From the NCBI GenBank assembly GCA_938005675.1, contig CALKXH010000093.1:1-64000 (forward strand): a stretch of DNA of 64,000 nt. Reading direction: 5' to 3'. This DNA is from an uncultured Anaerolineae bacterium. GTDB taxonomy: Bacteria > Chloroflexota > Anaerolineae > Aggregatilineales > UBA2796. The stretch's first letter is position 1; every line of letters begins with the position of its first letter. This document shows, one piece after another, positions 8,546 to 16,496 of this stretch. A program made the position numbers and the translations under genes. Below the pieces are notes generated by a model, which saw only the letters and a program-made list of their open reading frames with translations, was not told the origin of the DNA and ran no database searches.

Positions 8546-9697
8546 TCAATTGCCAATGGTCTCGTCCATCAGGCGGTCGACCACCAAGCGGAACGCCTCT
8601 TCGCTGCTGCAGCCGTCGTCCAGCGCCTGATAGTAGGTTGCCAGTTGGCGGTCGGCGCTGGTGCCGTGCTGCAGGATGTGCCGTACGTACTCCACTTCGC
8701 GGCGCGTGCCGAGTCCGTCCAGCACGTCGTCCAGAAATTCTAGAGTTTCCTCCCAAATTTGGGCTATCGGCACCGACTTGCCGCGCCCGAAGTCGATCAG
8801 CTCGCCCTCGATGCCGTAACGTTGGGCGCGCCACTTATTCTCGCGCAGCAGCTCAGTCCGATACAAGCGCCACGATTGGTTGCGCGCTCGCAACTTGAGC
8901 AGCTTGACCACCAACGCCTGCACCGCCGCCGTCAAGCAGACCGCCTCCTCAACCGTGCTGCAGACGTCCGGCACGCGCACTTCGAGGGTGCCGACGCGCG
9001 GATTCGGGCGCACATCCCACCAGATGCGCGAGGGGTCTTTGCCGCCGCCCTTGCTGAGCGAGCCGCCGCTGGCGAAGATATCCACCATGCGGTCGTACTC
9101 CTCATAGCTGCTGAAGACCGGCGGGATGCCCGTGCGCGGCAAGTTCTCAAAGACCACGCAGCGGTAGCTCTTGAGCCCGGTGTTGCGCCCGTGCCAGAAG
9201 GGCGAGCTGGTCGAGAGCGCCAAGAGCTGCGGCAGGAAGTAGCGCAGCTGATTCATCACGTCGATGAGCAGGGCGCGCGCTTCGTCGCCCTCGCCGAAGC
9301 CGATGTGGATGTGCATCCCGAAGATGACCAAGCGCCGCGCTACGTACTGCATATCGCTCGCCAACTCGCTGTAGCGCTCGCCCTCGCTGATGGGCTGCTC
9401 ATGCACGGCGGAGAACGGATGCGTCGCCGCCGCCACGATGCGCTTGCCGAAGGCTTCGGCGGCTGCGTTCACGCCGCGCCGTAACGCGATCAGCTGCTCG
9501 CGCACCTCGCTGACGTGGTGGCAGACGCCCGTGGCGATCTCGATCTGCGACTGCATGAACTCCGCCTTGACCTGATCGCCCAGACTCTGGCGGCTGCGCG
9601 CCAGCACGTCGCGCACGGCGGGCGAGAGCGCTCGCGTCTGCGCGTCTACGATCATATATTCCTCTTCCACGCCGAGCGTGAGCGGCGGACGAAACAT
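8546..9697 (-). CDS. Carboxylate-amine ligase, YbdK-type (GCS2 family)
   Basis: A 383-residue member of glutamate-cysteine ligase family 2. The start 'LTLGVEEEYMIVDAQTR' and the downstream 'MQSQIEIATGVC', 'GMHIHIGF' and 'WWDVRPNPRVGTLEVRVPD' are the ATP/Mg2+ and substrate motifs of YbdK/EgtA-like ligases, which make gamma-glutamyl-type amides; YbdK has weak gamma-Glu-Cys ligase activity. The ATG at 9697 is preceded by GGGGAG 9 bp upstream, so I drop the 16 residues the track adds. It is the first gene of a pair with rpiB. A palindrome covers its likely -10 box (see separate entry). The true substrate pair is unknown. Confidence 0.88.
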   Translation of the reverse strand: MFRPPLTLGVEEEYMIVDAQTRALSPAVRDVLARSRQSLGDQVKAEFMQSQIEIATGVCHHVSEVREQLIALRRGVNAAAEAFGKRIVAAATHPFSAVHEQPISEGERYSELASDMQYVARRLVIFGMHIHIGFGEGDEARALLIDVMNQLRYFLPQLLALSTSSPFWHGRNTGLKSYRCVVFENLPRTGIPPVFSSYEEYDRMVDIFASGGSLSKGGGKDPSRIWWDVRPNPRVGTLEVRVPDVCSTVEEAVCLTAAVQALVVKLLKLRARNQSWRLYRTELLRENKWRAQRYGIEGELIDFGRGKSVPIAQIWEETLEFLDDVLDGLGTRREVEYVRHILQHGTSADRQLATYYQALDDGCSSEEAFRLVVDRLMDETIGN

Positions 9698-9727
9698 AGC
9701 GCACTGCTCCCCAACTTGCCAAAGCCA

Positions 9728-9744
9728 TGAGCTATTGTAGCTCA
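9728..9744 (-). promoter_or_regulatory. 17-bp palindrome covering the -10 box of the YbdK-like gene
   Basis: TGAGCTA-CAA-TAGCTCA on the minus strand is a perfect 7-3-7 inverted repeat. Its centre contains TACAAT (9739-9734), a good -10 box placed about 30 bp before the ATG at 9697. I see no good -35 box at 16-18 bp. The arrangement fits a repressor operator overlapping the promoter; the regulator is not identified. Confidence 0.45.
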
Positions 9745-9784
9745 CAGAGCGGCAAAACAGTAGGGGCGAGCCTGCTAGATGGCG

Positions 9785-11308
9785 CTACCGCGCGCTTGAA
9801 GGCGCCGAGAGGCGCGCAGGCTGCGCAAAACGCCGCTGCGCCGCGACGCGCACCACCTCAGCCGCCACGCGCAGCGCCCCCGCCGTGACGCCCGCCGTGC
9901 TCTGCCCCGGAAAGATGCTATCGCCGACCAGCCACAGATTCTCGACGCCGGTGTGCGGTCCGCGCACGTTCAGCAGGCTGGCGAAGGGGAAACCGCCCAC
10001 CATGCCGAGCGGTCGCCGCGTGAAGCGCTGGAAGGCGGCGGGCGTGCCGGGCAGGATCAGCTGGGCGGCGCCCCGCACGTTCGGGATGACGCGCTCGGCG
10101 GCGTCCAGCAGCCTATCGCGGTACTGCTCCACGCGCCGCTGATAGCCGTCGGGATCGTCTTGGCGCAGGCGCCACCACGGCGCGATTGCCGTGTGCGTGG
10201 AGAGCGTCACGGCGCGCATCCCGCTGGGCGCGCGCTCGGCATCGTGCGGGCTGCTGATCGAGATGAAGACCGAGTTGCCCTCGCCGAGCGGCTGATCGAG
10301 GTCTTGCACGACTTGGAAATGCTCGGCGTGAGTGGGCAGGGCGGCGCTCGGCACGCCCAAATAGAGCGTGAAGGCGCCCCACGTGCTCGGGCGGCTCTTG
10401 ACCTCGCGCTGCAGAGCGGGCGGGGCTGCCTCGCCCAGCAGATCGGCGAGCGCCCACGGCGTCAAATTCGCCAGCACGATGTCCGCCTCGAAAGTGTTGC
10501 CCTTGTTGGTGTGCAGCAGGAAGCTCTTATCGGCGCGGCGCTCGATGCGCGTGACGGCGTGCCGATAGACGATCCGTCCGCCGTGCTTAGCGAGCGCCTC
10601 TGCCAGTTGGCGGGCGATGTTGCCGATGCCGCCGCGCGGATGATAGACGCCCACGCGCGGCAAATCCACGGCGATGGCGCCGTAGAGCGCGTTGGCGTGG
10701 CGGCTGGTGGTCTGGGCGCTGATGAGCAGCTGGGCGTCGATGAACGTCCGCGCGTTGCGCTCGCGCACGCCCAGCCAATTCAGCAGCTGACCCATGCTCA
10801 GGAGCGCTAGAGGGCTGATCGGGATCAGATTCGGGCGAATTTTGGCGGCGAGGCGGAGGAGATCGCCCAGCGAGGCGGGCGGATACTCAGGGATGCGCGC
10901 CGCGAATTGCCACGCCGCCTCAGCCGCCCGCTCTTGGATGCCCCAGAAGCGCCGCAATTCGGGCAGTTTGGCGGCGCGCTCCTCGCGCCAACGTGCCTCC
11001 TCGCCCCAGCGCGTGATGGTGCGTTCGGGCAGGTGGATGACCCACGCGGGCTCGATGCGCTCGATCTGCCACGTGATGCCGAGCAGATCGCCCGCGATCT
11101 GGTGCGGACCGCCCGCTTGGAAGCCCCCGGCTACGGTCGCGCCGGCGTCGAAGCGGTAGCCCTTGTGATAGAACGTGCCGGCGCAGCCGCCCGCGTAGAC
11201 GTGCGCCTCCAACACGGTCACATCGAAGCCCTCGCGGGCTAGGAGCGCGCCCGCCGTCAAGCCGCCCACGCCGCCGCCGATCACCACCACGCGCTTCGTT
11301 CTCGTCAT
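9785..11308 (-). CDS. CrtI-like FAD-dependent phytoene desaturase/isomerase-family protein
   Basis: A 507-residue flavoprotein of the carotenoid desaturase/CRTISO-like group. The N-terminal dinucleotide-binding motif 'VVVIGGGVGGLTAGALLAREG' is followed by 'VTVLEAHVYAGGCAGTF'. The C-terminal FAD-binding motif 'GVENLWLVGDSIFPGQSTAGV' closes the protein, and all are characteristic of the family. The ATG at 11308 gives a standard N-terminus immediately before the nucleotide-binding strand; the track's earlier start adds 18 basic residues. No phytoene synthase or other carotenoid gene is in the window, so the substrate may be a carotenoid or another polyene/retinol-like lipid. It lies 81 bp downstream of the FlhA-like operon on the same strand. 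Confidence 0.82.
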   Translation of the reverse strand: MTRTKRVVVIGGGVGGLTAGALLAREGFDVTVLEAHVYAGGCAGTFYHKGYRFDAGATVAGGFQAGGPHQIAGDLLGITWQIERIEPAWVIHLPERTITRWGEEARWREERAAKLPELRRFWGIQERAAEAAWQFAARIPEYPPASLGDLLRLAAKIRPNLIPISPLALLSMGQLLNWLGVRERNARTFIDAQLLISAQTTSRHANALYGAIAVDLPRVGVYHPRGGIGNIARQLAEALAKHGGRIVYRHAVTRIERRADKSFLLHTNKGNTFEADIVLANLTPWALADLLGEAAPPALQREVKSRPSTWGAFTLYLGVPSAALPTHAEHFQVVQDLDQPLGEGNSVFISISSPHDAERAPSGMRAVTLSTHTAIAPWWRLRQDDPDGYQRRVEQYRDRLLDAAERVIPNVRGAAQLILPGTPAAFQRFTRRPLGMVGGFPFASLLNVRGPHTGVENLWLVGDSIFPGQSTAGVTAGALRVAAEVVRVAAQRRFAQPARLSAPSSAR

Positions 11309-11389
11309 CGCCTGTTCACCGTCCTGCTGTGCTTTGCGTCGCCTTTTTGTGAAGTTTAGCACAGCGCCGAGCCTTTGACGAACGCTCGT

Positions 11390-12997
11390 CTAGCCTTCGT
11401 CGAGGCTCAGGCGGGCTATTGGCTGCACGGCGACCTCCGGCAGCAGCTCTTGGTAGGTCAGGACGTGAACGTGCGGCAACTCCACGTCGATCAGGGCGCG
11501 GACGGCGGCGCGCAGGTCGGGCGTGGTGACGAGGATCGGGGCGCTCTCAGCGGGGCGGGCGAGGTGAGCGCGCAAGGCGCTCAGCAGGCGCGCCCGCGCC
11601 CGCTCGGGCGCCTCAGTGACCGCCGCCTCCAGCTCAGGCGCGAGCAAGTAGACGCGGATGGGCGTCCCCTCGCGCGCCGCCTGCTGAGTCAGTTGGCGGC
11701 TGAGGCGCTGCCGCACAAAGGCGAGCAAGCCTGCCTCAAGGGGCGGCGGCGCGCCGACCTGCAAGCGCTCATCGAAGGCGATCTGATCGGGCGGCACGTG
11801 GATGTAGTCGTAGGCGAGGATCGCCTCGAGGATCAGGCGCATGTTGCGCACGCCGACTCCCTCCGCCAAAAGCGCGCGCAGCAGTCGCGCCAACGTCGGC
11901 GGCGCGATGCGCTCCTGAACGGCTTCGGCGAGGGCGGGGAAGGCGAGCCCGACCTGCTCGATCATACGTTGCGCCGCCGCTTGGCACAGGAACAAGGCGC
12001 TATAGCGGCGCAGCAGCGCGCTGACGTTCAGCACGAGGTAGCCAAAGGGCGTCCAGACGTAAAAGCCCTCAGCGCGGATGGCGTCGGCATCGGCGCTGTG
12101 CGCCAAGGCGAGTTGCCGTCCGTTGAGGGGGCTGTGGGCGGGCTGCGAGGGGATGCCGCGCTCGCTCAGCTGCTCAGGGCGCGCGTTGACCAAGACTTGC
12201 GCTGCGCTCAAGCCTTGCCACGGGGCGGAGGGCAGCTCGTTGAGGGCGAGCGCGAATTGGTTGAAGGGCAACGCCTCGTCTAGGGCAAAGGTCAGCGACG
12301 GGAGGCGGATGCCTAGCTCCTCGAAGAGCCCCTCGCGCATCAAGCTGAAGAGCGCGCGCTCGTCTTCGCCCGCCGACTCGGTCAGGGCGCGCAGAGTCGC
12401 GACGGAGCAGCAGATGGCGAGTTGTTGCGGACGCAGACGCGCCAAGAGCGCCTCGCCGCGCTCATCGGTCGATTCTTGCAGCACGGCAGCGATGGTCGAG
12501 GCGTCTCGCAGCGAGAGGCGCAACGCCAACAGCGGCGCAAGCGCCTTGCGCAAGGCGCTGAGCGGATAAGCGGCGAGCGCCTCAGGCAGCTGATCGCGGT
12601 AGGCGGCGAGGACGGGCTCGGTCAGCAGCTGGGCGGCTTGATCGCTCAGGGCGTGCTGCACAAACGCGCCGAAAAAGGACGGCATCCGCTCAGGTTGTTG
12701 GCTCAGCCACTGCGCTATCGCGCTGGCAGGGACGGGCGCGTAGAGCGCGCCGCTCTCTGCCGCGAAGAGTTGACTCTCAAGGCTATCGGCGTGGCGGCAC
12801 AGGTTGCCCTCGACGTACAAGGCGGCGAGCCCGTGCGGCAAAACGGCGCGCTCGACGGAGAGAGTCGGCGCGGCGGGGATGCCCAGCCGCGCGCAGAGGT
12901 CTTGCGCCGCCCCTTGCGCCGCCGCGCCGATGGCGGAGAGGTCGATCCCCTCGCCCAAGGCGCCATCAAGCTTGAGAGTCAGTCTGAGCGGCGTCAT
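11390..12997 (-). CDS. Soluble protein built of FlhA cytoplasmic-domain-like modules
   Basis: A 535-residue protein with no transmembrane helix. Residues about 225-535 follow the order of the FlhA/InvA (FHIPEP) cytoplasmic domain. 'EELGIRLPSLTF' with 'LALNELP' matches subdomain 1. 'VWTPFGYLVLNVSALLRRYS' matches the segment before the helical region. 'LLAEGVGVRNMRLILEAILAY' matches the family's 'REGVSIRDLxTILEAL' motif. 'APILVTTPDLRAAVRALI' and 'VLTYQELLPEV' match the final subdomain. The N-terminal half repeats part of this pattern ('LRLSLRDASTIAAVL' near 160), so the protein looks like a tandem duplication. Its start overlaps the preceding gene by 32 bp. In flagella FlhA-C docks chaperone-substrate complexes; no flagellar gene is nearby, so a docking role here is inference. 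Confidence 0.7.
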   Translation of the reverse strand: MTPLRLTLKLDGALGEGIDLSAIGAAAQGAAQDLCARLGIPAAPTLSVERAVLPHGLAALYVEGNLCRHADSLESQLFAAESGALYAPVPASAIAQWLSQQPERMPSFFGAFVQHALSDQAAQLLTEPVLAAYRDQLPEALAAYPLSALRKALAPLLALRLSLRDASTIAAVLQESTDERGEALLARLRPQQLAICCSVATLRALTESAGEDERALFSLMREGLFEELGIRLPSLTFALDEALPFNQFALALNELPSAPWQGLSAAQVLVNARPEQLSERGIPSQPAHSPLNGRQLALAHSADADAIRAEGFYVWTPFGYLVLNVSALLRRYSALFLCQAAAQRMIEQVGLAFPALAEAVQERIAPPTLARLLRALLAEGVGVRNMRLILEAILAYDYIHVPPDQIAFDERLQVGAPPPLEAGLLAFVRQRLSRQLTQQAAREGTPIRVYLLAPELEAAVTEAPERARARLLSALRAHLARPAESAPILVTTPDLRAAVRALIDVELPHVHVLTYQELLPEVAVQPIARLSLDEG

Positions 12998-15900
12998 CCT
13001 CTAGCTCTTCCTGTGCCAGCACGGTCAGGTACGGGAATTCGTAGCGCGTCAGGGGCGGCAGCGCCATGCACAAGCGCCAATCCGAGACGATCAGCGCCGC
13101 GCGCGGCTGCTCAGGCGGCAGCAGCGCCCGCAACGCCGCAAGGATTTCCTGAGCGACCGACGGCGGCATGGCGAGGTAGCTGGGCGAGTCGGCGACGAGA
13201 TGCTGCAGCAAGGTCGACTCGATCTCAGGCGGCAAGCGCAGAGTCGGCAAGTGGCGCGGCAACGCCTCTCGCAGGGCGAGGCGCGCCGCGCGGTACGCCG
13301 CCTCGAAGTCGGGCGCGCCCAGCGCCGTCAGCAAGCTGGGGCGCAACGGCAAGCCATCGCGCAGCAACAGACGCGCCAAGCGCAGCGCCGTCGCGCGCTC
13401 AGCCGTCGTGAGCGCCCCTTCGGGCTGCCACGCGCTCAGCAGATCGCTCAGGGTCTGCCAAGTCAGCAGATGCGGCAAGTTCTGGCGCAAGAGCGCCTCT
13501 AGGTGCAAGAGCAGATAGTCAAAGGGATCGTCCAGCAGCCGCAAGCGCAACAGGCGCGCCCGCGACGCCTCGCTTTGATTGATCCACGCGCCGCGCACCC
13601 GACTGAGCGGCTGGAGCGCCTCGCGCTGGACGCCGATCCCCGCCGCGCGCAACGTCTCAGGCGATTCCTCGCAGAAGAGCGTCCCCGTCGGCAGAAAATC
13701 GAGGGCGAGCGGCACTTCATCGAGGGCGATCAGGTAGGCATCGAGGGGCAGCGCCTCGTTGCGGCGCAGCCGCACGCCGGGCAAGCGGAAGCCCATCTCT
13801 TGAGCAAGGCGCGCCCGCAGATCGGGCAGGCGGCGCTCCAACAAATCCGACGGCGGGGCGTCCTCGGCGCTCAGCAAGCTCGGCGCGAGGTCGATCCGAA
13901 GCGGCGCCACCAGCGGGAAGCGCTCCGCGCCGATCTCAGTCAGGCTGAAGGTCTGAGCGAGATACTGCAGCAGCGCCGCAAAGAACGACTCGCCGATCTC
14001 AGGCGGCAAAACGTCGCGCAGCTCCGCCAACTGCCAGACGAACGGGACGTCGCCCGCCAAGGCGAGGCACGCCTCCGCCAACGCCGCGCCCATCGACGGG
14101 ACGCCCGCCGCCTTGAAGCGCTTGAGGGCGGCGTTGAACTCGGCGAGGTGCGGCTTGCCCTGCGCGAGGCGCACACAGGCAATGCGCGCGCGCAGCTCGC
14201 CCTGAAAGCGCGCGTCGTCGGGCAGGAATTCGCTCAGGGCGCGGTAGCGCTCCAAAGCGGCGCTCGCCTCGCCCTCTTTGAAGCGGTCGTCCGCCGCCTT
14301 CATCAGCTCGATCAGGGCGTCGCTCAGGCAAGCGCCCGCCTCCGGGAAGCGCTCTGGCTCGCCCAGCAGCCGTTGATAGCACGCCGCCGCATCTTCATAC
14401 CGTCCCGCCTCCATGTAGAGCCTGCCTAAGCTCGCCTGCTGCCCGATGAACTGCCAGCTCCCTTCAGGCGCGTCCTCGAGGCTCTCCAAGAGGGCGGTCA
14501 GCGGGAGGGGCTGCCCGATCTCCGCCGCCCGCTCGTTCAGACGCGCCTCGAAAGCATCGAGCAGGGCGTTGGCGGGCTCGGCGTGATCCCAATCGGCGCT
14601 GAGGCGGCGGACAGTCGGCAAGTCAAGGCGGATGAGCCGCCAATGTTGCTGCGGATTGCTGAGCAGCTCAGCCGCCTGCGCGAAAGCCGCCTCAGCGCTC
14701 TCCAGATCGGCGAGGGCGAGGTAAGCGAAGCCGAGATTGGCGTAAACATAGGTCGGCGACTCGCTCTCCTGCTGCAGGGCGCGCTCCAGATAGGGCAAGG
14801 CTTCCTCAGCGTAGCCGAGCATCACGCCCGCCCAGCCGCAGAGGTTGCCATCGGCGGCGTAGAGGGGCGAGTCGCGCTCCGCCCAGAGGTAGCGGTAGGT
14901 ATCGGCGGCGCGCTCGTAGTCGCCCAGCAGACGGTAGGCATCGGCGCGCACGCCCAGATACCACGCCAGCAGCGGATCGCTCGCCTCGATGGCGCGCCCG
15001 ATCAGCGCTAGGGCGCGCTCAGGCTGCTCCTGGTGCAAGTAGATGTAGGCTTGCACGGCGTCCGCCCACGCGCTGGGCTGCTTGGCGCGGAAGCGCTCTA
15101 AGAGCGGCAGCGCCTCCTCAAACTGACCGACGTTGGTCAGCGTGATGATCGAATCCTCAAGGGCGCTGTCATCGCCCAGCTGAGCGGCGCGCCGCGCCGC
15201 ATCGACGGCGAGGCGCTCCAGATCGAGCGCCCGATACGCCCGATTGAGCGCCTGCCAGCGATAGGGATCGCCGTCATCGAGGGCTAAGCCGCGCTCTAGG
15301 AAGGCGACCGCCTCCCAACGCAGAGTCTCAACGTCCTGAGCGGGCAAACGCGCCCGACTCTCGCACTGCAGGGCGCGCACATCGTACGCCCAAGCGTGCT
15401 CAGCATCAGGATGGCGCAGGGCGAAGCCTCTCTGGAGCGCCGCCTCGCTCTCAGCTAGGAGCGGCTCGTCCACAAAGGGGTGAGAGGGCAGCGCCGCCGC
15501 GCCCAGCAGCGCGTTCGCCAAGAGCCAGTGCGCCACGGCGCCATCGGGCTGCAGACGGCAAGCGGCGCGCAGCAGCTCCGCCGCGACCGCGTGCTGATTC
15601 AGCCACAGAAAACGCTTGCCCGCCTCAAGGTACGCTGCCGCCGCCTCCTCAGCCCGACCGAGCGCCTCAAGGACTTCGGCGCGCAGGCGATGGGCGATTC
15701 GGTCGGGCTGGGCGGTGTCGTCGCGCACGCCCAGCGCGAGGGCGCGCTCGGCGGCGCGCAATGCCGCCTCAAGGTCGCTGTGGCGCAAGCGCCGAACGGC
15801 TTGCAGGTACAGGTTGCCGCTCTGCGGGCGGTTGAATTGGCGCAGCGCCGCCAAGACCGTCGCATCGTTGCCCAACACGGCGAGGGCGTCGGCGTAGTGA

Positions 15901-16496
15901 TCGTCGGCGCGCAGCCACGCCCGCTCAGACTCTGCCAGCAAGCCCAAGCCGATGTGCGCATCGGGCGAGTTGTGTCGCAGCGCCCGCTGATAGTGCGCGC
16001 GCGCCGCCTCCGCCTCGCCCATGACGCGGAAATAGTCGCCCAGCGCCGCTTGCGCCAACGGATCGTCGGGCGCCAATTGGGCGGCTTGTTCAAGGCGGGC
16101 GCGGGCGAGGTCGGGCGCGCGCGCCAGCAGGGCGCGCCCCTCGCTGACCAGCGCCGCCACCGTCGGATCGGGCAGGTGCAACGCCGCGCGGAAGGCGCTC
16201 AGGAAGTCCCGCCAGAGCTTTTCTAACGCGCGGTGCGGCGCGTTGGAGAGCTCGGAGGGGAGCGCGCCCTCTTCGAGGGTCAGGGCGAGGATCGGCACGC
16301 CGTGCGTCTGCGCCGCCCGCCGTTCGGCGCTGCAAGTCAGACTCTCGGCGTAGCGCGGCGTGATCAGGGCGAGGAACTGATCGCACTCGGCGATCTGGTC
16401 GAGCGCGCCGCTGTAGAGCGCGTAGCCCGCCAAGGCGGCGCGCACAAGTTGCGCGTAGAGCGCGTCCTCAGGCGCGAAACTCAGGTAGAGCTTCAT
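12966..16496 (-). CDS. TIR-like head, long TPR body and FlhA-C-like tail fusion protein
   Basis: A 1176-residue cytosolic protein. Residues 1-85 resemble a compact TIR domain: 'MKLYLSFAPED', 'CDQFLALITPRYAES', then 'SLTCSAERRAA', the SxxCxxE pattern that carries the catalytic Glu of NADase TIRs. The middle of a normal TIR is shortened. Residues about 115-800 are tetratricopeptide repeats ('LAQAALGDYFRVMGEAEAARAHYQRAL' type helices). Residues about 864-1176 match the FlhA cytoplasmic domain in the same order as the downstream protein: 'QEMGFRLPGVRL', 'LIALDEVP', 'LLLRDGLPLRPSLLTALG' and 'AALIVSDWRL'. Its ATG overlaps the stop of the CHAT gene (ATGA). The fusion joins a possible NADase sensor or effector to a scaffold. 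The TIR call is the weakest part. Confidence 0.7.
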   Translation of the reverse strand: MKLYLSFAPEDALYAQLVRAALAGYALYSGALDQIAECDQFLALITPRYAESLTCSAERRAAQTHGVPILALTLEEGALPSELSNAPHRALEKLWRDFLSAFRAALHLPDPTVAALVSEGRALLARAPDLARARLEQAAQLAPDDPLAQAALGDYFRVMGEAEAARAHYQRALRHNSPDAHIGLGLLAESERAWLRADDHYADALAVLGNDATVLAALRQFNRPQSGNLYLQAVRRLRHSDLEAALRAAERALALGVRDDTAQPDRIAHRLRAEVLEALGRAEEAAAAYLEAGKRFLWLNQHAVAAELLRAACRLQPDGAVAHWLLANALLGAAALPSHPFVDEPLLAESEAALQRGFALRHPDAEHAWAYDVRALQCESRARLPAQDVETLRWEAVAFLERGLALDDGDPYRWQALNRAYRALDLERLAVDAARRAAQLGDDSALEDSIITLTNVGQFEEALPLLERFRAKQPSAWADAVQAYIYLHQEQPERALALIGRAIEASDPLLAWYLGVRADAYRLLGDYERAADTYRYLWAERDSPLYAADGNLCGWAGVMLGYAEEALPYLERALQQESESPTYVYANLGFAYLALADLESAEAAFAQAAELLSNPQQHWRLIRLDLPTVRRLSADWDHAEPANALLDAFEARLNERAAEIGQPLPLTALLESLEDAPEGSWQFIGQQASLGRLYMEAGRYEDAAACYQRLLGEPERFPEAGACLSDALIELMKAADDRFKEGEASAALERYRALSEFLPDDARFQGELRARIACVRLAQGKPHLAEFNAALKRFKAAGVPSMGAALAEACLALAGDVPFVWQLAELRDVLPPEIGESFFAALLQYLAQTFSLTEIGAERFPLVAPLRIDLAPSLLSAEDAPPSDLLERRLPDLRARLAQEMGFRLPGVRLRRNEALPLDAYLIALDEVPLALDFLPTGTLFCEESPETLRAAGIGVQREALQPLSRVRGAWINQSEASRARLLRLRLLDDPFDYLLLHLEALLRQNLPHLLTWQTLSDLLSAWQPEGALTTAERATALRLARLLLRDGLPLRPSLLTALGAPDFEAAYRAARLALREALPRHLPTLRLPPEIESTLLQHLVADSPSYLAMPPSVAQEILAALRALLPPEQPRAALIVSDWRLCMALPPLTRYEFPYLTVLAQEELEDDAAQTDSQA

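Noticed and set aside
11375-12283. 302-codon plus-strand ORF opposite the FlhA-like gene
   Set aside because: Gly/Arg/Gln-rich shadow of the minus-strand gene with no supporting start signal.
11390-16496. Reading the FlhA-like proteins as evidence for a flagellum or type III secretion system
   Set aside because: No membrane part of FlhA and no FlhB, FliPQR, FliI or structural gene in the window; the CHAT/TIR/TPR context points elsewhere.
12966-16496. Classical STAND/NLR-type conflict protein
   Set aside because: No NTPase P-loop or AP-ATPase motif is visible between the TIR-like head and the TPRs.
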